7,254 nucleotides of DNA from JBOIBN01 sp050739575. Its GTDB lineage: Bacteria; Pseudomonadota; Gammaproteobacteria; JAKDMP01. The position numbers and the translations under genes were made by a program. Positions 1 through 5,578 of the stretch are shown piece after piece. The DNA is taken from positions 1-7,254 of the forward strand of contig JBOIBN010000099.1 of assembly GCA_050739575.1 (NCBI GenBank), in the 5' to 3' direction. How positions within the stretch are numbered: position 1 is the first letter of the stretch; the number at the start of each line of letters is the position of its first letter. The notes beneath the pieces are model-generated. The model had not been told where the DNA came from. It worked only from the letters and a program-made list of their open reading frames with translations, and ran no database searches.

Positions 1-2
1 CA

Positions 3-482
3 CTCGCGCTGCCGGCGTTCCGCGTGCGTTTACCTCGAATCGTGCGCCCGACGCTTGCACTATCGTCTCGAGTTGAGCAAGTAAGCCCGGCGTTGAGTAT
101 TGCGACGACTCCCGCGGCGCGAGGCGTTGACTGGGCTCAGGCTCTGCGCGACTATCTCGACAGCACGACCAGCCGCAAACGTGGTCCTTTCGAAATGCCT
201 CGATTTCCCAAGCGTCCGCCCTCGGTGCTTGCGTTGCCCGAGCGGATGCGCCTGAGTTCCGGCGGCGAGATAGACCGCATCGGCAAGCATTGTTATGCCG
301 TGTCTTCCGATATCACCTATAACCCGGAGGCGAGCCCCGACCCCGGTTTTGCCCGCTACATGCATTCCATACAGTCGCTTTTCGCTCACGAGGTGCCTTG
401 CGATTCCGGTGCGAATAAAACCTGGGGTGAGGATTTCCTGGAACACCTGAGCCGACTGGGTTACAAGCCTCCGAAGCCTTGA
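3..482 (+). CDS. Hypothetical protein, probably 5'-truncated by the window edge
   Basis: I do not recognise this protein. The frame is open from the first bases of the window, and the first internal start (GTG at 24) has no Shine-Dalgarno sequence, so the true start is probably outside the window. What remains begins LALPAFRVRLPRIV, a hydrophobic then basic stretch that could be the end of a signal or membrane segment. It continues into a proline- and arginine-rich middle and a more ordered C-terminal part with GGEIDRIGKHCYAV, then a second cysteine in EVPCDSG. Two cysteines in a possibly exported domain could form a disulfide, which is inference only. It stops at TGA 480-482, about 50 bases before mscL on the same strand. 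Coding is plausible from the length and composition of the frame, but no function can be assigned. Confidence 0.55.
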   Translation, partial: LALPAFRVRLPRIVRPTLALSSRVEQVSPALSIATTPAARGVDWAQALRDYLDSTTSRKRGPFEMPRFPKRPPSVLALPERMRLSSGGEIDRIGKHCYAVSSDITYNPEASPDPGFARYMHSIQSLFAHEVPCDSGANKTWGEDFLEHLSRLGYKPPKP

Positions 483-524
483 GGCGCCTTCTGTTATAGT
501 CTCGACTCCTTACACCGCTTTCAT

Positions 525-528
525 GGAG
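525..528 (+). promoter_or_regulatory. Shine-Dalgarno site that decides the mscL start
   Basis: GGAG lies 6 bases before the ATG at 535. The alternative in-frame ATG at 523 has no purine-rich site upstream and would place the GGAG inside the gene. Starting at 535 also gives the family-typical N-terminus MRGFLKEFREFAMRGN. Confidence 0.7.
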
Positions 529-534
529 TCGGAC

Positions 535-996
535 ATGCGTGGGTTTCTCAAGGAATTCCGCGAATTCGCCATGCGCGGCAACGTCATCGACATGGCGGTC
601 GGCATCGTCATCGGCGTCGCCTTCGGAGCCATCGTAAAGTCGCTGGTCGGTGACGTGATCATGCCGCCGATCGGTCTTGCGATCGGGCACATAGACTTCA
701 GCAACCTGTTCTGGGTGCTGCATCAGGGCACGCCGCACGGGCCGTACGCCACCATCGCCGCGGCCCAGCAGGCTCATGCGGTCACGCTCAACTATGGCAC
801 GTTCATAAACACCATCATCACGTTTATTATCATTGCCTTCGCAGTGTTCATGCTTGTGCGTTCGATCAACAAGATGCAAAAACGCTTCGAGAAGAAGCAG
901 GAAGCGGCGCCGACGACGAAGGATTGCCCGCATTGCTTCACTGCGATTCCCGTCAAGGCGACGCGTTGTCCGAGCTGTACGTCGAATTTGAGCTGA
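535..996 (+). CDS. mscL: Large-conductance mechanosensitive channel MscL with Cys-rich tail
   Basis: MscL is a homopentameric inner-membrane channel that opens under membrane tension and releases solutes on osmotic downshock. The 153-residue protein starts with the amphipathic N-terminal helix (FLKEFREFAMRGNVIDMAVG, residues 4-23). TM1 (about 14-44) carries the pore-lining AVGIVIGVAFGAIV pattern, a periplasmic loop covers about 50-85, and TM2 (about 88-110) includes FINTIITFIIIAFAVF. A charged cytoplasmic helix (KMQKRFEKKQE) follows. The C-terminus adds four cysteines (131, 134, 145, 148) in a CPHC-x10-CPSC arrangement, a zinc-ribbon-like knuckle that is absent from E. coli MscL (136 residues) but, as I recall, present in some other bacterial MscLs. 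The start at 535 is chosen over 523 for its Shine-Dalgarno site. The gene appears monocistronic and converges with the DgkA-family gene. Confidence 0.97.
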   Translation: MRGFLKEFREFAMRGNVIDMAVGIVIGVAFGAIVKSLVGDVIMPPIGLAIGHIDFSNLFWVLHQGTPHGPYATIAAAQQAHAVTLNYGTFINTIITFIIIAFAVFMLVRSINKMQKRFEKKQEAAPTTKDCPHCFTAIPVKATRCPSCTSNLS

Positions 997-1014
997 CGTC
1001 TCCATGACGCGCCG

Positions 1015-1036
1015 CCTGCCCGGATTCACGGGCGGG
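1015..1036. terminator. Possible shared hairpin between convergent mscL and dgkA
   Basis: CCTGCCCG (1015-1022) pairs with CGGGCGGG (1029-1036) around the loop GATTCA, giving 8 bp including one G-T pair. It sits in the 50-base gap between the two convergent stop codons, where a bidirectional terminator would be expected. There is no T-run on either strand, so intrinsic termination is uncertain. Confidence 0.35.
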
Positions 1037-1046
1037 TAGCGCTCGT

Positions 1047-1430
1047 TCAGTGACCGCCGGCGAGTGCGATCAGGCGCGGAATGAAGACGAGGACGCCGAT
1101 GGCGGCGGCGGCGAGTGCCGCGGCGAGCACGGCACCGGCGGCGAGGTCCTTGGCATGGCCGATGGCGGGTTCCCGCTCGGACGAGATGCGGTTGGCCAGC
1201 GTCTCCAGCGCAGTGTTGAAGGCCTCGGCGATCCACACGATGCCGACGGCGACGGCGATCCACAGCCATTCGGCAATGCCCAGGCGCAGCCACAGGCCGA
1301 GTCCGATGGCCACCAGGGTTGCGGCCAGATGTATGCGGGCATTGGGCGTGGTGCGCACCAGCCATGTAAGCCCGCGCGCCGCGTCCGCAAGACGCCGCGG
1401 GAAACCCGTGGTTTGAAAAGGATCGGCCAA
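1047..1430 (-). CDS. dgkA: DgkA-family diacylglycerol/undecaprenol kinase
   Basis: This is a small integral membrane lipid kinase that phosphorylates diacylglycerol or undecaprenol with ATP, feeding lipid recycling. The 127-residue protein begins MADPFQTTGFPRRL, close to the E. coli DgkA start MANNTTGF. It has three hydrophobic helices (about 33-50, 54-74, 97-118). The catalytic signature is intact: EAFNTALE gives E69, N72 and E76, and GHAKD gives K94 and D95. The TTPNARIHL segment before the first helix resembles the undecaprenol-kinase-like subgroup common in Gram-positives and Bacteroidetes, so the substrate is open. N80 replaces the Asp usual in the VDR position. The start is TTG at 1428-1430, with AGGA 7 bases upstream; another TTG at 1454 would add 8 residues. 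It lies 55 bases downstream of the M28 gene on the same strand and may be cotranscribed with it. Confidence 0.88.
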   Translation of the reverse strand: MADPFQTTGFPRRLADAARGLTWLVRTTPNARIHLAATLVAIGLGLWLRLGIAEWLWIAVAVGIVWIAEAFNTALETLANRISSEREPAIGHAKDLAAGAVLAAALAAAAIGVLVFIPRLIALAGGH

Positions 1431-1485
1431 AATCCGGTCCTGCGTTGCATTCAAGTGCGCATTATCCCGCAACTGGCGGGGATGG

Positions 1486-2436
1486 TTACGGCGGGGGAGA
1501 ATCGGCGGCGAGACTGCGCAGGGTGGCGAGGACGACGCTGCCCACGATGCGGAAGCTCGCGGGGCTGAGCTTGTCGGGCGTGTCCTTGTCAGTGTGCCAA
1601 TAACTGTTCGAAGGACCGTAATCGAAATCGATGATGTCCGCGGCCGGAATGCCGGCGGCAATGAACGGGCTGTGATCGTCTTCCACGCTGAGGCGATAAC
1701 GGCAGAAGTCGGAACCTGCACCGATCTCGTCGGCGCCGGTGCACACACGCGTCATCAACCACGGCGTCGAGGCCGTATCACGCGCGATGTCCAGATCGCG
1801 GTCGCCGATCATGTCGAGTACGAGTACGGCGCGGATTTTCGCCGCCGTGCCGTCGGCGCGCCAGCGGGACGCGAGTTCGCGGCTGCCGTAGGTGTGATCC
1901 TCGCCGCTCCATTCGCGGATGGCTTCCTCGCCGTCGAACCACACGATCCACACGCTCGGTCCCACCGGCGGGTGTGCGCGGAAATGATCGGCGAGCGCGA
2001 GCAGGATACCGGTAGACGAACCGCCGTCATTCGCGCCGACGAAATCCGGCCGTCCGCTGAGCGTGTCATAGTGCCCGCTGATCACGACGATGCCCGGTGC
2101 AGTGCCCTGAAAGCGTGCAACGACATTCGTCATTGCGATCGGTCCAGCAGGCGTCTGCGCGGTGAAGCGAACCGCCTTCCACTCGGTGCCCGCAAGCTGC
2201 ATCTCGATCCAGGAGAGCAGGCGCGCATGCGCGGCGCTTCCCGGCGGACGCGGGCCAAAGGTGGTTGCAGTGACTGCATAATGCCAAGCCAGTGCACCAT
2301 CGAAGTCCGGCGCCCGGGAGTTGAGTCGGACGTTCGCCTGTTCTCCAGCGCAGCCGCCGAGCATGGTTCCGATCGCGAGCACCGCCGCGATCGTGCGAAG
2401 GCGGTGGACCGTCAAGTTGAACAGCAATCGCGGCAT
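1486..2436 (-). CDS. M28-family lipoprotein, glutaminyl-cyclase-like
   Basis: This is a zinc-dependent hydrolase or transferase of the M28 fold, probably lipid-anchored in the envelope. The 316-residue protein has a basic N-region, a hydrophobic core (about 15-26) and a lipobox ending in C29 (TMLGGC). The +2 residue is Ala, which favours the outer membrane. M28 metal-site residues are visible in order: H122 and D124 (GHYDT), D137 (GANDGGSS), E170 and E171 (FDGEEA), D208 (LDMIGD) and H281 (YWHTDKDT). The spacing FDGEEA-xxxWS-xxD-xxYGSR-xLA and the later DDHSPF motif match animal-type glutaminyl-peptide cyclotransferase more closely than ordinary aminopeptidases, so pyroglutamate formation on exported proteins is a real alternative to peptidase activity. 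An upstream ATG at 2538 would start almost on the tRNA 3' end, so the ATG at 2436 was preferred, although it lacks a Shine-Dalgarno site. Confidence 0.9.
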   Translation of the reverse strand: MPRLLFNLTVHRLRTIAAVLAIGTMLGGCAGEQANVRLNSRAPDFDGALAWHYAVTATTFGPRPPGSAAHARLLSWIEMQLAGTEWKAVRFTAQTPAGPIAMTNVVARFQGTAPGIVVISGHYDTLSGRPDFVGANDGGSSTGILLALADHFRAHPPVGPSVWIVWFDGEEAIREWSGEDHTYGSRELASRWRADGTAAKIRAVLVLDMIGDRDLDIARDTASTPWLMTRVCTGADEIGAGSDFCRYRLSVEDDHSPFIAAGIPAADIIDFDYGPSNSYWHTDKDTPDKLSPASFRIVGSVVLATLRSLAADSPPP

Positions 2437-2542
2437 TGTTTTTTTAGAACGGAATAAAAATGCGGCAGATCCTCGCAACGATAGCGACAACGTCGCCAGA
2501 CGACGATCAGACAAGTACGCGTGCGGCCGGATTGGCATGAGA

Positions 2543-2617
2543 TGGTGGGCGGCGCTGGGATCGAACCAGCGACCCCTGCCGTGTGAAGGCAGTGCTCTCC
2601 CGCTGAGCTAGCCGCCC
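2543..2617 (-). tRNA. tRNA-Val, anticodon CAC
   Basis: A full cloverleaf can be folded on the minus strand. The acceptor stem is GGGCGGC with GCCGCCC (7 bp) and the D stem is GCTC/GAGC. The anticodon stem is CTGCC/GGCAG around the loop TTCACAC, so positions 34-36 read CAC and decode the valine codon GUG. The T arm is GCTGG-TTCGATC-CCAGC. The discriminator is A and the CCA end is encoded (2543-2545). The gene lies between smrA and the M28 lipoprotein gene, all on the same strand. Confidence 0.97.
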
Positions 2618-2631
2618 AAGTCGCGGCTGTT

Positions 2632-2640
2632 ATTTTAGCA
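2632..2640 (-). promoter_or_regulatory. Extended -10 promoter for tRNA-Val
   Basis: On the minus strand TGCTAAAAT reads as an extended -10 (TGn plus a 5/6 match to TATAAT). It sits about 15 bases before the tRNA 5' end and is followed by a GC-rich stretch (GCCGCGAC) typical of stable-RNA discriminators. No good -35 is seen at normal spacing. It lies just downstream of the smrA stop codon. Confidence 0.5.
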
Positions 2641-2645
2641 GTCTG

Positions 2646-3221
2646 TCAGGAACGGCGGTCGCGCACGTCAACCGGGGAGGCCGCACTGCGCGCACCGCTG
2701 CGCAAAAGCACATAGACGGCACCGGTGCCGCCGTCCACGGGACGTGCGCTGGTGTAGGCGAGCACGTCGCTGCGGCGGGCAAGCCAGCGCGCGACCGCGA
2801 GCTTGAGTACCGGTCCACCCGGACCCGAGCGGTGGCCCTTGCCGTGAATGACGCGCACGCAGGTCAAATTGCGGGCGCCGGCAACGGCGAGAAACTCTGC
2901 AAGTTCCTCGCGTGCGGCAGCCTGGGTCTTGCCGTGCAGATCGAGTACCGCCTGCTCCGGGATTTGCCCGCGACGCAGACGGCGCAGCACCCGATTCTGG
3001 ATTCCGGGCGCGGCGTAGGCAAGGTCGGGTTCGGCGCCGAATTCGTCGGGATCGCGTGGATCGTCATGACTTTGCGCCAGCGCATCGCGCTCGGCGGCGC
3101 GGCGAAAACGTGCGTCGGGCTTGGGGCGCGGCGGGCGTGGCGGTGCCGGGCGCCGGGCGATGGGCACCGCGTCGGCCACCGCCTTGCGAAACAGCCGCCG
3201 GTCTTTGTCGTCGGCGTTCAT
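2646..3221 (-). CDS. smrA: Smr-domain endonuclease, SmrA type
   Basis: Smr-domain proteins are nucleases related to the C-terminus of MutS2; the E. coli paralogue SmrB cleaves mRNA at collided ribosomes. This 191-residue protein begins MNADDKDRRLFRKAVADAVP, resembling the N-terminal helix of E. coli SmrA. A basic, proline-rich linker (about 20-45) follows. The Smr domain covers about 78-175, with LRRLRRGQIPEQ leading into LDLHG (93-97), VIHGKGHRS (124-132) and the closing GGTGAVYVLL (164-173). The DLHG motif is intact here, whereas E. coli SmrA, as I recall it, has lost it. GGAGG lies 9 bases before the ATG and fixes the start. The gene is divergent from surE with 78 bases between start codons and is followed by tRNA-Val on the same strand. 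The RNA target is not shown by the sequence. Confidence 0.92.
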   Translation of the reverse strand: MNADDKDRRLFRKAVADAVPIARRPAPPRPPRPKPDARFRRAAERDALAQSHDDPRDPDEFGAEPDLAYAAPGIQNRVLRRLRRGQIPEQAVLDLHGKTQAAAREELAEFLAVAGARNLTCVRVIHGKGHRSGPGGPVLKLAVARWLARRSDVLAYTSARPVDGGTGAVYVLLRSGARSAASPVDVRDRRS

Positions 3222-3299
3222 CGCACGCGGCCTCCGGGAGGCGGTTGAGTATCATTAGCCTAACGCGAATCCATATTCGTCGCAGACGCAAGGGGTCAG

Positions 3300-4049
3300 G
3301 TGCTTTCAATTCTGGTCAGTAACGACGATGGCGTGCATGCCCCTGGTCTCGCCGCACTGGCCGCTGCACTGACCCCGCTCGGAGAGGTGAGTGTCGTCGC
3401 CCCGGAGCGCAATCACAGCGGCGCGAGTAATTCGCTGACCCTGGATACGCCGCTCAGGGTAACGAAGCTCGCCAACGGCTTTCATTCCGTGAACGGCACG
3501 CCGACGGATTGCGTGCATCTCGCGATCACGGGCTTGTTCGAAAGGGCGCCGGACATCGTTGTTTCCGGCATCAACCGCGGTGCGAATCTCGGCGACGATG
3601 TGCTCTATTCGGGCACGGTCGCCGCGGCGATGGAGGGCCGTTTTCTTGGCCGTCCGGCGATAGCGGTGTCGCTTGCGACGGCGGAGCCGCATCATTACGA
3701 GACGGCGGCGCGGGTCGCGCGCCTGTTGGTGGAGCGGCTGGAGGGAATGCGGCTTCCACGCGAAACGCTGCTCAATGTCAACGTGCCGGATCGGCCGTGG
3801 TCGGAACTCGCCGGCTGGCGTGCGACGCGTCTCGGTACGCGGCAACGCGCGAAAGCCGTCGTGCGCGGGACCGATCCGCGCGGGCTGCCGGTGTACTGGG
3901 TGGGCGAACCCGGCGCGGCGGCGGATGCGGGCGAGGACACCGATTTTGCCGCGATCGCCGAGGGCGCGGTCTCGGTGACGCCGGTCACGATGAACCTGAC
4001 CCGCCGCGACGCGCTCGCGGATGTAGAACGCTGGCTGCACGAGCTTTGA
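3300..4049 (+). CDS. surE: 5'/3'-nucleotidase SurE
   Basis: SurE is a cytoplasmic metal-dependent phosphatase that removes phosphate from nucleoside 5'- and 3'-monophosphates and supports stationary-phase survival. The 249-residue protein, a normal family length, starts MLSILVSNDDGVHAPGL, with the metal-binding pair D9 and D10. PERNHSG provides S40, and SGINRGANLGDDVLYSGTVA (90-109) carries N92, completing the SurE active site. The start is GTG at 3300 with AAGGGG ending 4 bases upstream. It is the first gene of the surE-pcm-nlpD-rpoS operon. Its stop TGA (4047-4049) overlaps a TTG that may be the pcm start. The 78-base divergent gap with smrA contains a small hairpin (CGAAT-CCAT-ATTCG, 3266-3279) just before the ribosome-binding site. 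No convincing promoter pair was found there. Confidence 0.97.
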   Translation: MLSILVSNDDGVHAPGLAALAAALTPLGEVSVVAPERNHSGASNSLTLDTPLRVTKLANGFHSVNGTPTDCVHLAITGLFERAPDIVVSGINRGANLGDDVLYSGTVAAAMEGRFLGRPAIAVSLATAEPHHYETAARVARLLVERLEGMRLPRETLLNVNVPDRPWSELAGWRATRLGTRQRAKAVVRGTDPRGLPVYWVGEPGAAADAGEDTDFAAIAEGAVSVTPVTMNLTRRDALADVERWLHEL

Positions 4050-4075
4050 ACGCAGCGTCCGAACGCGGCATCGGC

Positions 4076-4714
4076 ATGACTTCGCTGCGCACGCGCGAAC
4101 GCCTCATCGAACGTTTGCGCGAAGAAGGGATTACGGATGTGCGCGTGCTGGCCGCGATGCGTGCGGTGCCGCGCCATCTGTTCGTGGACGAGGCGCTCGC
4201 GAGCCGGGCCTACGAGGACTCACCGCTGCCGATCGGGCACGGCCAGACGATCTCTCAGCCTTATATCGTCGCGCTGATGACCGCGACGCTGATCGCCGAC
4301 GGAATCCCCAAACGCGTACTCGAAATCGGCAGCGGTTGCGGTTATCAGTCCGCCGTGCTTGCACAACTCGTCGCGGAGGTTTACAGCATCGAGCGGATTC
4401 GCGCGTTGCTCGCGCGGGCACGCAAGGCGCTGCTCGGCCTGGGTATCCGCAATGTGAATCTGCGCCACGGTGACGGTGCTCTGGGTTGGCCTGAATATGC
4501 ACCCTTCGACGGGATCATGGTAACCGCCGCACCCGAGGAAGTGCCGCCGGAACTCTTTGCGCAGCTTGCGCCCGGCGGACGACTGATCGCGCCGGTCGGT
4601 CCTTCCGGAGTTCAGCGGCTCATGTTGTATCGGCGGACCGAGTCCGGGGTAGAATCTGAACTGCTGGGGGCGGTGAGTTTCGTCCCCTTCGCTCCGGGGG
4701 TAACGGCGAAGTGA
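4076..4714 (+). CDS. pcm: Protein-L-isoaspartate O-methyltransferase
   Basis: Pcm transfers a methyl group from S-adenosylmethionine to L-isoaspartyl residues in aged proteins, starting their repair in the cytoplasm. From the ATG at 4076 the protein has 212 residues. It begins MTSLRTRERLIERLREEGI and contains VPRHLFVDEAL (31-41) and the substrate-site motif GHGQTISQP (54-62). SAM-binding motif I is VLEIGSGCGY (81-90), followed by the SIERI strand (104-108) and FDGIMVTAA (144-152). Neither start has a strong Shine-Dalgarno site. The alternative TTG at 4046 overlaps the surE stop and would add MNAASERGIG; some relatives, as I recall, share a GIG before MTS, so the longer form (222 residues) is quite possible. 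The stop overlaps the nlpD GTG by four bases (GTGA), suggesting translational coupling. Confidence 0.95.
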   Translation: MTSLRTRERLIERLREEGITDVRVLAAMRAVPRHLFVDEALASRAYEDSPLPIGHGQTISQPYIVALMTATLIADGIPKRVLEIGSGCGYQSAVLAQLVAEVYSIERIRALLARARKALLGLGIRNVNLRHGDGALGWPEYAPFDGIMVTAAPEEVPPELFAQLAPGGRLIAPVGPSGVQRLMLYRRTESGVESELLGAVSFVPFAPGVTAK

Positions 4715-5529
4715 AGCGATCGGCGTCGGGATATACCCGCGCATTGAGCGCAATTGCGGTGATCGCCGTTCTTGGTGGTTGCGCGGGAGCCTTGAATCTG
4801 CCGCAGACCCACCGGCCGCAAAGCTTTCAGGTGCGTCGCGGCGACACTTTGTATTCCATCGCCTGGCACTATGGTCTCGACTATCACACGGTCGCGCGCT
4901 GGAACGGCATTTCGCGGCCCTATGTCATTCATCCAGGTCAGCGCATTGCGCTTTATCCGCCCGGCGGGGCACCCGCGAGGGCGGTGCAGCGAACGTATAA
5001 AACAAATGTCGCAAGTGCATACAAACCGGCCGCAAAGCCCGTCGAACGCACCACGACGGCAGGCGCACCGTCTCCGCAACCCGCGGCTCGCCAAGCGGTG
5101 CAAGCGCCCGCGTATACCGCGCCGGCGAACGCGGCCGCGCCGGTTGCGGGCGGACCGATAAATTGGCAATGGCCGGCGAGCGGGGCCGTGGTGCATACCT
5201 TTGGCCAATCGGATCTCAGCGGCAAGGGCATTGTGATCAACGGCCATCTGGGCTCCCCGGTGCTCGCGTCCGCGGACGGCACGGTCGTTTACAGCGGCAA
5301 CGCGTTGGTCGGGTACGGGAATCTCGTCATCGTGAAGCATAACGACGAGTGGCTGAGCGCGTACGGACAGAATCAACAATTACTCGTACACGAGGGCGAG
5401 CAGGTGCGTTCCGGCGAGCGGATCGCGACAATGGGACGCGGTCCCGACGGCAAACCGGAGTTGTATTTCGAGATTCGCGAAAACGGCGATCCGGTGGACC
5501 CGTTGCGTTTTCTTCCAAAGACGCGTTAG
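4711..5529 (+). CDS. nlpD: NlpD-like lipoprotein: LysM plus degenerate LytM/M23 domain
   Basis: NlpD is an outer-membrane lipoprotein that activates the peptidoglycan amidase AmiC at the division site in E. coli. The 272-residue protein has a signal peptide with lipobox VLGGC (C24). A LysM peptidoglycan-binding domain (about 38-82: FQVRRGDTLYSIAWHYG and HPGQRIALYPP) is followed by a low-complexity Ala/Pro linker (about 85-148) and a LytM/M23 domain (about 150-268). All metal-site positions of active M23 enzymes are replaced: GKGIVI where HxGxD is expected, SAYGQN where E. coli NlpD keeps SAYAHN, and ELYFEIR where HLHFE is expected. It is therefore probably a non-catalytic activator. The GTG start overlaps the pcm stop. 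In E. coli the main rpoS promoter lies within nlpD; I could not identify one here by eye. Confidence 0.94.
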   Translation: MKRSASGYTRALSAIAVIAVLGGCAGALNLPQTHRPQSFQVRRGDTLYSIAWHYGLDYHTVARWNGISRPYVIHPGQRIALYPPGGAPARAVQRTYKTNVASAYKPAAKPVERTTTAGAPSPQPAARQAVQAPAYTAPANAAAPVAGGPINWQWPASGAVVHTFGQSDLSGKGIVINGHLGSPVLASADGTVVYSGNALVGYGNLVIVKHNDEWLSAYGQNQQLLVHEGEQVRSGERIATMGRGPDGKPELYFEIRENGDPVDPLRFLPKTR

Positions 5530-5578
5530 GATCATCACGCAAGAGGGGAGTGCAACGGGTGCGGGGCATGCGAGCGTG

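Noticed and set aside
313..1365. Long minus-strand open frame across mscL and dgkA
   Set aside because: It has low-complexity Arg/Asp composition and covers two genes with strong family matches in other frames.
1594..2457. Long + strand open frame opposite the M28 lipoprotein gene
   Set aside because: It is rich in Arg, Ala and His with no recognisable domain and lies entirely antisense to a gene with clear catalytic motifs. GC-rich coding produces such shadows.
2437..2538. Longer N-terminus for the M28 lipoprotein from the ATG at 2538
   Set aside because: It would put 34 residues before a proper lipoprotein signal peptide and start almost on the tRNA 3' end.
2543..2617. tRNA-Val as an integration site for a genomic island
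   Set aside because: No integrase gene, no repeat of the tRNA 3' end and no composition change are seen in the window.
3229..3242. GCCTCC-G-GGAGGC palindrome in the smrA/surE gap as an operator
   Set aside because: One arm is simply the smrA Shine-Dalgarno sequence, and the short GC-rich match is likely chance.
3306..4040. 244-codon minus-strand frame opposite surE
   Set aside because: It is a composition-driven shadow; the surE strand carries all conserved motifs.
3509..4075. Extension of pcm far upstream in frame, through surE
   Set aside because: The added 189 residues read as Arg/Gly/Ala-rich shadow of surE; the Pcm family starts near MTSLRTRERL.
4612..5379. 255-codon minus-strand frame opposite pcm and nlpD
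   Set aside because: It spans the junction of two real genes and shows no domain signature.
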